64,000 bases of DNA, taken from the NCBI GenBank assembly GCA_030847615.1, contig JAUMIR010000004.1, positions 83,049,001 through 83,113,000 on the forward strand, written 5' to 3'. Below are positions 1 through 12,199 of the stretch, piece after piece. The notes below the pieces were generated by a model. That model ran no database searches. It was not told the DNA's origin and saw only the letters and a list, made by a program, of their open reading frames with translations. Made by a program: the position numbers and the translations under genes. Within the stretch, counting starts at the first letter, position 1. Each line of letters opens with the position of its first letter. This DNA is from Gambelia wislizenii. Its lineage: Eukaryota > Chordata > Lepidosauria > Squamata > Crotaphytidae.

Positions 1-1130
1 ACAGACTTTTTCTATTCATAGTGTCGAAGGCTTTGGTGAGGTCGACAAATGTTACATAGAGACCCTTGTTCTGCTCCCTACATTTTTCTTGCAGTTGTCT
101 AAGGGCAAATACCATATCTGTAGTGCTCCTATTGGCTCTGAAGCCACATTGGCTTTCAGGGAGAAGTTCTTCTGCAATAGCAGGAACTAATCTGTTCAGG
201 AGTATCCTTGCAAGGATTTTTCCAGCAATAGAGAGCAGTGTTATGCCTCACTAGTTTGAGCAATCAGATTTTGCTCCTTTTTCCTTGTATAGGGTGATGA
301 TGACTGCGTCTCGGAGATCTGATGGCAGTTCCCCTTTCCCCCAGCAATTCACAAGGAGCTCGTGGAATTTATCGTGGAGTGCATGACGTCTGTGTTTCCA
401 GACTTCAGGTGGAATTCCATCAATCCCAGCTGCCTTGCCGTTTTTCATCTGCTGTATGGCCTTAAGGGTCTCTTCCAAAGTGGGAGCTATGTCCAATTCA
501 TTTTTCATCAGTTTTTGTGTCATATGTTGGATAGCTGAGCCTTGGACAACTTGGTTGGCACTAAAGAGACTTTGAAAATGTTCAGTCCATCGATTCAGGA
601 TGGAGGTTTTATCAGTAATTAATGTTTGACCATCTGTACTGTATAAGGAGCTTTGGACCTGATAAGTAGGTCCAAATACTGCTTTAAGAGCTTCATAAAA
701 TTCTCTAAGATCCCCCAGATCTGCACAGTGTTGTGTCTTTTCTGCTATATTGATCCACCACTTGTTCTGCATATCTCAGAGTTTTTGTTGAAGTTTACTA
801 CCTGTGAGACAGAAAGCTGCTTTTCTTACATGGCAAGTTGGCTGGGTGAGGTATGCCTGGTGACCAGTTCTGTTCTTTGCCAATAGGTCCTGGATCTCTT
901 GGTTGCTTTCATCAAACCAGCCTTGATTTTTCTTGTGGGAGAACCCGAGGGATTCTTCTGCAGACTGGAGGATACTGTTTTTGATATGTTGCCAAAGCAC
1001 TGTAGGAGAAGGATCTGTAGGATGGTCTTCAAGTTTTGTTTGAAGATTTGCCTGGAAGTTGTCTCTCATGGTAGCTTTAGGGCCATAGTGTTCTGATAAA
1101 AAGTATTTGCTCTCGTTGTTATATTTAATT
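1..1130 (-). mobile_element. Non-LTR retrotransposon fragment (LINE), reverse strand, cut by the window start
   Basis: Reading the minus strand from about 1130 to 1 gives the endonuclease-RT linker and RT fingers: FQANLQTKLEDHP, GWFDESNQEIQDLLAKNR, AIQQMKNGKAAGIDGIPPEV, GELPSDLRDAVIITLYKEKG, RLVPAIAEELLPESQCGFRA and VDLTKAFDT. The reading frame is broken by TGA at 773-775, TAG at 251-253 and TGA at 248-250. Two of these look like CGA codons lost by CpG decay. It continues left of base 1. The family is the same as at 4972-6690 but in opposite orientation. The clade is not settled; candidates are R4-, RTE-X- or I-related LINEs. Confidence 0.88.
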
Positions 1131-1977
1131 CCAAGAATTATAATGCAAAAATAATTGTCAATATTCTGATAATGCATGGGGGTTGACAGAATCCAGTGTT
1201 ATTGTCCAATCCAATGAGAGTGATAGGGCGTGATCCGTGCTTCTCAACCCAAACACAGCCCTGTTCCTGAACACTCCCTTCTCCATCTCTGAGTAATGCT
1301 CCTTCTGGCAGTCTCAATAGGTGGAACCCTGTGTCCTAAAGCAAGATGACCACCAAGGATTTTTTGTAGAAAGAGTGGTAATAAGTTCCCTAGAAAAAAG
1401 AAATCCCATGGGGTGTAGCTGTGTGGGTGGGTGGGTGGGAAATAAGAGTATTGGCCCCAAATAAGAATTCAATCCCTTCCCAGTGACATTTTCTTTCAAT
1501 CCCCAAATTTCTGAGTATTTAGAAATAGTGTTTAGGCCTCCAGAGAAAAGAGGCAGTCAAAGTCACCAAGGGAATGTGAACACAGCAACTATAAGAGTTC
1601 TAGGTATAAAGGATTTTCAGTGCCTCACTCTTTGCAAGGCTGGAAATTTAGGGACTGAGGGAAAATTTCATTGGGGAGGGCAGACTGCTCATTTGGAGGG
1701 GCAATGCCCTCTTTGTTGCTCATCCCTCATGGCTACACCCCAGCTGCACACTCATGGGGTGCAGGGAAGGCCAGATTGCTATGCCCCTGCAAATGCCTGG
1801 CAGCAAAGAAAATGCCTCTTTGCCCAGTTTATAAGGTGAACTTTTAAATATACTGCTTAGGCAGAGAGGAGAAGCAAAAATGAATCTCGCTGGCTGACCT
1901 CTCTCCCACCCAATCCCACCACTCCATTTCCCCAGTGTTGCTCTTTATTTCTGCTGTTGTGTGTTCCCTCTTTAGAT

Positions 1978-2027
<50 letters not shown>

Positions 2028-2031
2028 TGTG
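1978..2031. repeat. (CT)n(GT)n compound microsatellite
   Basis: About 16 CT units followed by about 10 GT units. It causes long spurious reading frames on both strands. Confidence 0.98.
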
Positions 2032-3356
2032 CAGGTGGAGGGGGAAGGAGAGACAGACAGCATGGGAGAGAGGGGGAATAGGGGCTTTGTCTGCTCAAGA
2101 TTGGGGAGGGGCGCCATGGGAGAACATTGGTTTCCTTAGCAACTGAAGCTGGTCACTAGGGTGAGGGAACCAGAAAGAGGCTGGGAATAAATCTTCTATT
2201 CAGAAAAATCCTCACAGGGTTGGAGGTGGAGAGGGGTGGGTTGATGGGAGAGATGTGTGTAGGGGTGAGAGGAAGGAGTTGGGAGGCAGAGTGGAGGAGG
2301 GAAAGGCTTTGGGGAGAGAATGGGGTGCCACAGAAGAATGAGCCATACAAAAGGGAAGGAAGTCTATTCAAAGCCTGGAAGCAGGAACCATTGGGAGGTT
2401 TGGGGGGGGGGAGGTATAGTGCTGTTTGATGATGATGATGATGGTTTTATTTATACCTACCTTTTCTCAAAACTGAGACTCAAAGTAGCTTGCAATATTA
2501 AAACTATTTAAAACATACACTTAAAAAAAGATAAAAAGCAATTTTGGAAACTACAATTCAGCACTCACTTAAAAGCCCCTTCCTTTTGTCCCTTGGGGAG
2601 TCCCAGTGCTGATTGCTGCTTTGGTGGAGAGCCTTCCATACTTTACCAAAATCATGTAATGTTGTCATTAGACAATGGCCAGAGCAATGAAATCATGGTA
2701 CCCATCTACTGTCTTAACAAAATCTATGAGTACTCCTAAAGCCACTCTCCATATTATAAAATGACTCTTTGTTGCCAGTGACAGCTTCCCTCTCTGGGTA
2801 AAAAGCAGTTTTGACAGGTTATTATTGCCTGTGAGATCACAGCATGGGGAAGTACAGAATAAACTTCCTCCCCAGTCCTGCTCATATTGGGCCCCACTAT
2901 AGCTTCTAGTAAAAAAAATAATGATATGCAATTATGCATTTCACTTATTGTCTAGTGTAGTCCTTATTACAGACTAAAACATGCATTTTCCCCAAGCCCT
3001 CTGTCTTATATTGTATTATGAAAACTAGTACTTGCTTCTTGAATAGGAGTATAATTAGGGTGAGGGATTATCATCTCACTTTATGCCCGGGCTCTTTTCT
3101 GTGCTTCTTTCTTCTTGTTTTTCTGATATGCTTCATGTTCCTGTATGATGCCTGAAGAAAATGACACAAATTTCCTTGTACAGATATGCAAATTGCATTT
3201 TGCAAAGCATAGTCCTGGTTGGAGTATGAGAGATAAATGGGAAATGAGACTGAAACAGGTGGGCACAGCTTGGGTAGGCAGTAGCATCCCTAGATCTCAG
3301 GTTCTGGCCACTCTTCTCAGGGCAAGATGGAGGAATCCAAGAGCTCTGCCTTGAAT

Positions 3357-3383
3357 ATGTGTGTGTGTGTGTGTGTGTGTGTG

Positions 3384-3415
<32 letters not shown>
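3357..3415. repeat. (GT)n(CTAT)n compound microsatellite
   Basis: GT run to about 3384, then CTAT units to 3415, ending at the TA used by the mariner-like element. Confidence 0.97.
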
Positions 3416-3784
3416 GGGTGTTCCAAAAATGTATACACCGTCTAACATCTAATAGTAGTTATGGTGATTATTGGAAGGCTAAGTAAATGCATTTATATTG
3501 AAGATTAAATGTTATAAAAATGATTTAACCAGAGTTACAAATTCCATCTTAAATTACAATTTTATATAAGATCAAATTATCACCCCTGCACAGCAATGCA
3601 CGGCTCGCATTATTGAAGCGTAGGATTGCAATGCTCATGTAAAGTTTCTCTTGTAATATTGCAACACTTCTCTACTATTGTAATCTTTAATCCTGTTAAG
3701 AGTGTAGACATTTTTTTTGAAAAATTTGCACACACACCCAAATTATAAACTGTTAAGGGTGTATACATTTTGGGGGACATGCTT
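3416..3784. mobile_element. Mariner-like non-autonomous element
   Basis: The left end GGTGTTCCAAAAATGTATAC, preceded by TA, is matched by the inverse of GTATACATTTTGGGGGACAT at the right. About 370 bases, no ORF. The end sequence resembles mariner termini. It is inserted right after a TCTA microsatellite. Confidence 0.75.
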
Positions 3785-4971
3785 TATATTCCTCATTTGT
3801 TAAGACTTGGTGATTTTTATTTGAATGGCATGCTCTGTGCAAGTGTAGCTGATGCTTAAGCTAACATGCTTAATGGCATTACCAGAAACTACCCCTTATA
3901 ACTTCACCCTTGTGATATGAGCACAGCCTACTTGCTGCAACATCATAAGGGTCACCCCTAGATCTTAGGTTTTGGCCTTGAAATCTCAGAGCCTGTGATA
4001 GGCATGATCTGACAATACTGGTAAAAAGTAAAGCTTTCAGCAGTCCTTTTGTAAGGGGAGTGGTTGAACTTGCACTCTCTGGTGGTATCCACAACACCTA
4101 AAGACTTATGCACAATCATCTAGCATTGGAGAGGTTTGTAGCACTACAGCCTTCAGCCATTAACTATTGAGGGAACTTTCCCATGAAATACGTCAAGGCC
4201 AATATTGCAGAAAAACTCCACAACGCATATTAATTTCACTTCTATATCCTGGGTAGCCACTAGTTTTATGAGAAAGTAATATCAAGAATGAAGGGGAGGG
4301 AATGAAAAAAGGCCCAGCTAACAAGTAGACTGCCAATCCCTCTTTCTACACACTGCATTTGAGCATCCACTTGCTGAACACTCTCATGTCAGATGTATGA
4401 CACAAGCTTTTGTTCCAATTACTGTACTGTGGATTTTTGTAGCAGCTTCATTACATCCCCATGTCCTTCCTTCTTTCCTTCTTTCCTTACTTCCTTCTGT
4501 CCCAGCAGAGATCCCTAAAGTCTAAAGAAGGGCTTTTGGAATGAGCATAGCAGCAGAACCAATTTTTTGTTAAGCTACGGTACTTCCACAAGCCTGCCAG
4601 GAGATTTGTAGATCAGCAACCAGATGCTGTGTTCTGCAAACAAAGTCTTGTTACCTCACATAACCAGAAACCCTGAGAACTTTCAATTCGAGTGCTTCCA
4701 GTTCAGACTGCATGTTGGGGATATTTCATAACTTTGACCAGAGGCCTAAGTACAGCTATGTAGGAGGAAGTTCCACTGATTCCAACAGGGCCAAGTGATG
4801 ATTAACATCTTTTACATGAGCATCAAAGTTATTCAATACATTGGTGCCTGTACACATACAATCAACATGCCTAGACCATGGAAGCTGCCATTGTGCTAGT
4901 CACTTTTTGGCACAAAAGATACATTTGTAGAACAATCAAATTATGGTCAAAGAATTTAATTTTAACTTGAA

Positions 4972-6690
4972 CCTAAATATACACTGGACTAACTATGTGA
5001 CGAATGTTGCTGAAAAGGGGGAACTGCCATCAGATCTCCGAGACGCAGTCATCATCACCCTGTACAAGAAAAAAGGAGCAAAATCTGATTGCTCAAACTA
5101 GCGAGGCATAACAATGCTCTCTATTGCTGGAAAAATCCTTGCAAGGATACTCCTGAACAGATTAGTTCCTGCTATTGCAGAAGAACTTCTCCCTGAAAGC
5201 CAATGTGGCTTCAGAGCCAATAGGAGTACTACAGATATGGTATTTGCCCTTAGACAACTGCAAGAAAAATGTAGGGAGCAGAACAAGGGTCTCTTTTGTC
5301 GACCTCACCAAAGCCTTTGACACTGTGAGTAGAAAAGGTCTGTGGCAGATCCTGGAAAGACTAGGATGTCCCCCCAAATTCCTTAAAATGATTATCTTGC
5401 TACACGAGGGCCAGCGTGGTCAAGTCAGATATGGCAATGCTCTCTCAGAGCCCTTTCTAATAACTAATGGAGTGAAGCAAGGTTGTGTTCTTGCTCCAAC
5501 TTTATTTACAATCTTCTTCAGCATGATGCTCCAAAAGGCTACGGCAGAGCTTGAAGAAGACGACAGCATCTATATACGTTACCGTACTGATGGTAGCTTG
5601 TTTAACTTAAGCCGTCTGAGGGCTCGCACTAAGACTCTAAACTATCTAGTCCGTGAGCTGCTCTTCGCTGATGATGCTGCCCTTGTTGCCCACACAGAAG
5701 CAGCTATGCAACGCTTAACATCCTGCTTCGCAACAGCTGCAGAGCTGTTTGGGCTGGAAGTCAACCTGAAGAAAATGGAAATTCTTTACCAGCCTGCACC
5801 ACAGGACGAACACCACCATCCCCAAACTGCCATCAGCAAATCTGTGCTCAAGTCCGTTCAGCAGTTCACCTTCCTGGGAAGCATCATCTCTTCAGATGCC
5901 AAAATTGACAAAGAGATTGGTCACAGATGAGCAAAGGCATATAGAGCATTTGGAAGACTTCACAAAAGAGTCTGGAGTAATAAACACCTGAGGCGAAGCA
6001 CAAAAATCAGTGTGTATAGAGCCATTGTCCTGTCTATTCTCCTTTATGGATCTGAAACATGGGTCACCTATCGCCACCACCTACGACTCCTTGAACGCTT
6101 TCATCAGCACTGTATACGCACAATCCTAAATATACACTGGACTGACTATGTGACGAATGTTGCTGTCCTTCAGCAAGCAGGGATCACCAGCATTGAGGCC
6201 ATGATATTGAGAACACAGCTGCTCTGGGCAGGGCACATTTCTAGGATGGAGGACCATCACCTCCCCCAAATAGTACTCTACGGTGAACTTGCCACAGGTC
6301 AGCCTAAGAGGGGCACTCCAAAAAAGCAATACAAGGACTCCCTGAACCAACATCTTAGGCTCGGCCAAATTGATCATCAACAATGGTCCGCCCTAGTCTT
6401 ACATTGGGAGGCATGGAGACGCACTATCCACAGTGCTGCAGCCTTATTTGAGAACTCATGCCAAACAAGTTTTGAAGAGAAACGACTATGCAGAAAGAAT
6501 CATAACCTGGAAACATCACCGAAGGAGACCTTCTGCTGTGCTTTCTGCAACCGGACTTGTTTATCTCGTATTGGCCTTTTTAGTCATCAGCGCGCTTGCA
6601 GAAAGCGTGGGCTGAGTCCTTCCTGAATCTTCGTTTGCAAAGAAAAGCCAGAGAGAGATTTTTATTTTTATTTTTAAATTATTATTTATA
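4972..6690 (+). mobile_element. Non-LTR retrotransposon (LINE) 3' half with RT core and C-terminal zinc finger, rearranged 5' end
   Basis: Encodes RT parts in order: GELPSDLRDAVIITLYKKKG, SQCGFRANRSTTDMVFALRQ, FVDLTKAFDTVSRKGLWQIL, GVKQGCVLAPTLFTIFFSMM, LLFADDAALVAHTE (catalytic FADD at 5664-5675) and FLGSIISSDAKIDKEIGHR. The thumb and tail follow: LYGSETWVTYRHHLRLLERF, LLWAGHISRMEDHHLPQIVL, then a CCAFC...HQRAC zinc finger, ending at TGA 6624-6626. It is inactive. There is TAG at 5099-5101, an 8-base deletion after about 5292 relative to the copy at 1-66, and TGA at 5928-5930. Bases 4972-5012 are a stray piece of its own 3' region. An A/T-rich tail follows to about 6690. Confidence 0.9.
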
Positions 6691-7423
6691 AAGTTGTTTT
6701 CCAGGAGTATTTAACAAGTATTAACACAACTTGGTGCTGAAAAGATTGCAAAATAAGAGGGTAAGTGAACTCCTTAAAAAGAGGACCTATCTCTTGCCAC
6801 CTATCTCAGCTGAGATGGTAGAGGCATAAAGAAGCAGGCTAACAAAAATGGCTTAATGTAATAGCAAACCTATTTAGAGGCAGAATGATCCTTTGAGTGT
6901 CATGGCCCTAAGCCATAAGCCACTTATACTTTGAATTGTTCCTGGAAAAGAGTCAAGGAGCCAATTATAAGTGTTTAAAACAACTGTTTAACCCATGGAC
7001 AACTTTAGTGGGCATGAGGTCTAATTCACTGCTGACACTCTGTGGATTGCACTTCTGGCAAAAATGTGCTTTAATTTTTTTTTGTAAACCAGAAGTGCCC
7101 AGAAGGTCACTTCTAGTTGGGAAAAAAAAAGCCTTTGCTTTTGAGAGAAAAAACACTTGTTTTTGGTAAATCAGGACCACATACCTCATTTTATTGAAGA
7201 ATTGTACTTCTAGGAGTGTGATTCTTGTTTTTAACAACAGCATAAAAAATACAATGAGGTATGTCTTAGGGCTCTGGGAGCCCACAAAAGCAAGGGGGTG
7301 GCATGCAGCCTAGAGGCCAATGCTGTTTGTCACTGGTTCAAGCATCTGCCTCACTTAACAGGCTACCAGCTGTATTTTATTCTAGTTGCAGGTTTCAGAC
7401 AGTGTTCAGAGGTAGTATTACAG

Positions 7424-7625
7424 GAGCTCTGGTGGTGCAGTGGCTAAATGCCAGTACTGCAGCCACAACGTTATGAGTTCAGTCCTGCAGCCTTCCACCC
7501 TTCCATAAGCTGATAAAATGAGTACCCAGCTTGTTGGAGGCAATTAGCTAACACATTGTAAACCGCTTAGGGAGTGCTTTGCACTGATAAGCGGTATAGA
7601 AATACTATGCTATTGCTATAGTAAT
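7424..7625 (+). mobile_element. tRNA-derived SINE, family B
   Basis: GGAGCTCTGGTGGTGCAGTG (A-box region), GAGTTCAGTCCTGCAG (B-box-like), then AATGAGTACCCAGCTTGTTG, GTAAACCGCTTAGGGAGTGC and AAGCGGTATAGAAATACTAT. The body differs from family A. Confidence 0.8.
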
Positions 7626-8111
7626 CTCTGTCCGGAAGAGAGAACAGCTGAGATACCAGCCTCATATCATATATCACAGGTGTGGGAAGTGGGTGTGCTG
7701 TAGGCAGTATATCACCTGGAGGGCCCCATCTTTTTCAGCCTTAAGCCCCTCCCAAAGCCCCCAGATCTCCCCCTCTTTGTAGTTGTTTTCTAGAGAAGAC
7801 ATCATGCAGAAAAAGCACCTTGAGCAGTGTTATGCCTTTAAACACCCTTGAACCCTAAAACTTTGCCAAACCTGGCTGAAAAAAACTGGTGACTTTTGGT
7901 CACTTTTGTGTCTCATTTCTGGAAAATCTTTGGCCAAAATGTGTTGTGGGCCTACTGTGGGGCTGTGAATATGAATATTGGCACCTCCACTCTGGTTGTC
8001 CACCCCAGGCTATTATCAGATACAAGTGGTGAACTCAGGTGCTGAGTAATAACATCTATCTAGGCCTAAACAGGGTTACTGAAAAAAACAGGAGCCCTTT
8101 CCCATTACATA

Positions 8112-8312
8112 TGTATAGCTCTATGATTCCACTTTAACTGCCATGGCAACATCCTGTGGAATGCTGGGGTTTGTCATTTGGTGAGGCACTATTTAAGCTC
8201 TCTGAGACTTCTAGATGACCCTTCTGGAATGGCAAATCCCAGAAGTCCATAGGATGCATCCATGGCAGTTAAAGAGGAATTAACACTAAAAATTATGTAC
8301 TGTGAAAGAGCC
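8112..8312. mobile_element. Palindromic MITE, family 1
   Basis: The left arm has CCACTTTAACTGCCATGGCA and TGCTGGGGTTTGTC. The right arm holds their inverse (CAAATCCCAGAAGTCCATAG, CCATGGCAGTTAAAG). This is one of five copies in the window; it lacks coding capacity. Confidence 0.8.
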
Positions 8313-9014
8313 CAAGAATACAGTAAAGTGCTGATATATACACAAGAATTCCAAGGTTTGAAGGAGAAAAACAAGTAGAACAGAAAACCTTGTGGGGAGG
8401 GGAAGCTCCCCACGCAGTGTCCACTCCACAGAAGGCTAAATATGGTATCTGGTGGCGGTGGGACAGAACACTGCAGGGGCAAAAAGGAATGTAGTGGAAC
8501 ACCACAAAAGAAGATGTATCTGGCCACCTGGAACACTGAACAGGAGCTTTCCAAACTGCACAATATTTTGTTTCAGATCCCATTTGCTATATATGCATGC
8601 AGCTGTTGTTTGAGAGCCATATTTTGTGTTTTATGATGCTAACTTCTTTTGATTTGCTGATTCAAACCACAGATGAGGGCATGACTGTGGCCTGAAGCCT
8701 TCCCCACCCCCCACATTTACCATAATTGCTGTGTCTGTGTGTGTGTGTGTGTTTAATAACGTGCATGGCGGATAAAGCAATTTAAAACAAGAATACCACA
8801 GATGAGAGTCAGGCTGTCATCTCTTATCATCTCACAAGTGTATTTGTTGTGAAACCAAAACAGTTACTTCTCTGATTAACTTTTATTGCCAGCAGTTGAA
8901 AGGTTTGATCTGGTTCTTTGGCAACTGCCATTTTAGACAGATAAATCCTTCTTTCCTTTTCTGTCTCCAAAGACACAGTACAGTACCCAATTAGTTGTGT
9001 TAGAGCAGCAATCC

Positions 9015-9118
9015 CTTATGCAATGTCTTCCAGATGTGCTGAACTGCAGCATCCATCACTCCCAACCAACCCCTGGCATTGCTGTCTGGATATTATGGAC
9101 ATTGTAATCCATCACATT
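9015..9118. mobile_element. Palindromic MITE, family 2 (ACTACAACTCCCATCATC type)
   Basis: CTTCCAGATGTGCTGAACTG then CATCCATCACTCCCAACC, with a weak inverse at the right (GGACATTGTAATCCATCACA). A decayed copy. Confidence 0.55.
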
Positions 9119-9959
9119 TATAGGTCTTGAGCATAGGGAAAGTTGCCTTAGGTTATACAGCTATAAGCCGCAGTGTTCAGCAGCATTTCTTTGCCATGAC
9201 TTCCACCACTGCTGTCTCAGGACTGAAGCTTGGGATCAGTTTCAAACCAATAAAGGGTCTTGTGGCAGTTTAAAGGCTTATTCTTCTTTGTAAGAATAGG
9301 ATGCCCCAAAGTAGTATGTGGAGGTGGTCACTGTGTAGTCTATGATCTCCCCATGCATATTTTTCCTATTGGACATAGGTTTGCATGGATCACAGCCCCC
9401 TTCATCAACTGATGTTTAAGTAAGTGAAAAAGACTGCAAATGTAGCTGCATAGTGGGAATCCTGTTCAGTCTAAGTCTGATTATTGAATTGTGCACTAAC
9501 TCATGTTTTTCTTTCAATCCGTGGGTGGTTTTCTTACCCACAATGTAATCCTATTTTGCTGAGATCTTAGCATGTGAAATCAATGCTCAGCATGCTGTTC
9601 TTTTTAAATATGATTTTTAAATATGCTCAAGCCTAGCATATGTGGTGGTTAACTTTGAGGAGCCCAAACCATAAAAGTTACACTTTTTTCTCAGTGGTGT
9701 GAAGGGCCTTTTTTTCAGCAGTTCATTTCTGGTATTCCTGACAAATGTCTGTGCTCAGTAACTATTCAGAGATACATACCCATGTTCTTTCATTCTTAAT
9801 GGTTTGGGTTTTTTTGCACTTTGGCTCCAGTTGACAGATTTCAGGGTTACAGTGAAACATAAAATAGACAAGTTTGCAGTCTGCTTTCTTGGAACAGAGT
9901 GTGTGCAGGGCCAAATTACATTCACTCTTTTAAAAACAGGACAGCTTTCTTCAAATAAT

Positions 9960-10062
9960 GGCTCTCCAGCTAGGTTGGACTATAGCTCCCATTATCCCAG
10001 GCCAGTGACCATACTGCCTGGGAAGATGGGAGCTGTAGTCTAACCAAACTGGAGGGATGACA
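9960..10062. mobile_element. Palindromic MITE, family 2
   Basis: The arms are GGTTGGACTATAGCTCCCAT and ATGGGAGCTGTAGTCTAACC, inverse of each other with a short loop. It abuts the 5' end of the CR1 at 10072. Confidence 0.75.
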
Positions 10063-10071
10063 TGGGATAAT

Positions 10072-11852
10072 TGAGAAGATGGCAAAATGCTAACTGGGGA
10101 CAGAGAAAAGGCAGAACTACTCAACACCTTCTTTGCCTCCCAAAAGGAGAACAGTGCTCAACCTGGGGAAAATGGAGCAGATGATGCAGTAGGGGAAAAG
10201 TAGCACAAAATAGGTAAAGAGGTAGTTCAGGAATATCTGGCCAGTATAAATGAGTTCAAGTCTCCAGGGCCAGATAATCTACATCTGAGAGTATTAAAAG
10301 AACTGGCAGAAGTAATCTCAGAACCACTGTGAATAATTTTTGAGAATTCCTGGAGAACAGGAGAGATCCCAGCAGACTGGAGGAGAGCAAATGTTCTCTC
10401 CATCTTAGAAAAGCAGAAGAAAGAAGACCCAAATAATTACCTCCCAGTCAGCCTGACATCAATACTAGGAAAGATTCTAGAGCAGATCATTAAACAGACA
10501 GTCCGTAAGCACTTAGAAAGGAATGCTGTTTTCACTAAACGTCAACATGGGTTTCTCAAAAATAAGTCATGCCAGAATATCTCTTTTTTTTGTTAGAGTT
10601 ACTAACTTGGTAGATGAAGGGAATGCTGTGGATGTAGTGTTATGTTGCTCCATAATATCCTTGCAAAAAAGTTAGTAACATGTTGGCTAGACAATGTGAC
10701 TGTTAGGTGGATTTGCAATTCATTGACCAACCAAACCCAAACGGTAATCACCAATGGCTCCTCTTCATAGTATAGTCATAGTATCATAGAGCTGGAAGAG
10801 ACCACAAGGGCCATCTAGTCCAACCCCCTGCCATGCAGGAACACACAATCATCTTGGAGAGAAGTGACTAGTGGAGTACCACAGGGTTCTATCCTAGGCC
10901 CAGTGCTATTCAACATCTTTATTAATGACTTGGATAAGAATAGAGAGCTTTCTTATCAACTTTGCAGATGACACCAAATTAGGAGGAGTAGCCCTAGAGG
11001 ACAGGATCAGAATTCAAAATGACCTTAACAGATTAGAAAGCTGGGCTGAAACTAACCAAATAATGAAATACATTATTTGAAATATTCTCCCTGTTAAAAT
11101 ACAGGGAGAAATGTAGGATACTACACTTGGGCAGTAAAAATGAAATACACAGATATAGGATGGGTGACACCTGGCTCGAGGGCAGTACATGCGAAAGGGA
11201 TCTAGGAGTCTTAGTGGACCACAGGCTGAATATGAGTCAGCAGTGTGACGTGGCAGCTAAAAAAGCCAATGCAGTTCTAGGTTGCATTATTAGGAGTATA
11301 GTGTCTAGATCAAAGGAAGTAATAGTACTACTCTCTTCTACTTTGGTCAGACCTCATCTAGAATACTGTGTCCAGTTCTGGGCACCACAATTCAGGAACG
11401 ATATTGAGAAGCTGGAATGTGTCTAGAGGGGGGTGACCAAATTGGTGGGAGGTCTGGAAGCCATGCCCTATGAGGAGCGGCTTAGGGAGCTGGGCATGTT
11501 TAGCCTGGAGAAAAGAAGGTTAAGAGGTGATATGATAGCCATGTTTAAATATTAGAAAGGATGTTATACTGAGAATGCTGCAGAGACTAGGACAGGGAGC
11601 AATGGGTAAAAACTACATACACGAAAAGAGATTCCACCTAAACATTAGGAAGAACTTCCTGACAATAAGAGTTGTTTGGCAGCTGGATGCACTGTCTTGG
11701 AGTGTGGTGGAGTCTCCTTCTTTTGAAGGTTTTTAAACAGAGGCCAGATGGCCATCTGGTGGGGGTGCTTTGAATGTGTATTCCTGCATAGCAGGGGGTT
11801 GGACTGGATGGCCCTTGAGGTCTCTTCCAACTCTATGATTCTATGCTTTTGT
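10072..11852 (+). mobile_element. CR1 LINE, decayed, 5' truncated
   Basis: Homologous to the better CR1 at 19964-22094 from its GEDGKMLTG region onward. Readable parts are [56 protein letters not shown] and, at 11127-11426, MGSKNEIHRYRMGDTWLEGS with [20 protein letters not shown]. Stops and frameshifts are frequent. It ends in the CR1 3' signature (GGTTGGACTGGATGGCCCTT then a CTATGATTCTATG repeat) near 11850. A second CR1 fragment is inserted in it at 10769-10852. Confidence 0.92.
10769..10852 (-). mobile_element. CR1 3'-end fragment nested in another CR1
   Basis: Reverse-strand CR1 terminus: complement of TGCATGGCAGGGGGTTGG, ATGGCCCTTGTGG and TCTCTTCCAGCTCTATGA. It interrupts the host CR1 exactly between CTCTTCAT and CTTGGAGAG, which are contiguous in the copy at 21080-21100. 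TCAT flanks both sides (10765-10768 and 10849-10852). Confidence 0.9.
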
Positions 11853-12199
11853 GCTTCTAATACTGTCTACTACTTGATCATTGTCTATGCAAATGCTCTT
11901 TATTCTCTGTGACAACTGAAGATACACTAGGCTTCTCATCCTTTTTTAGATCTCAGTCACTCTCAGCTAGCTGATCTGCATGCTTCATTCTAAACCTGCA
12001 GATAGAATGGTGTATCTCCATATGCATGGAGGCCCTCTGTGAGCTCTGTTGGCTTCTCAGCTTCTTCTGTGTGTCAGGAGCTGAGCTACATATCATTCTT
12101 CATGTTTGTTGTTGAGTGTCAATGCAAAGTGGGTTTGAACATTAACAGCCTTGAGGAGGTGTTAAGTAGCAGAAACTAGTTGGCTTGACCATCTTTCAG

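Larger units (their letters stand above)
1131..4971. other. Non-coding, upstream intron or intergenic
   Basis: No gene seen. It contains the two microsatellites and the mariner-like element listed separately, G-rich stretches around 2220-2410, and a CTTT-rich tract at 4463-4500. The reading frames around 1844-2139 are microsatellite artefacts. Confidence 0.7.

Noticed and set aside
1844..2139. Overlapping reading frames on both strands
   Set aside because: They are built on the (CT)n(GT)n microsatellite; low-complexity Ser/Leu and Arg/Glu runs only.
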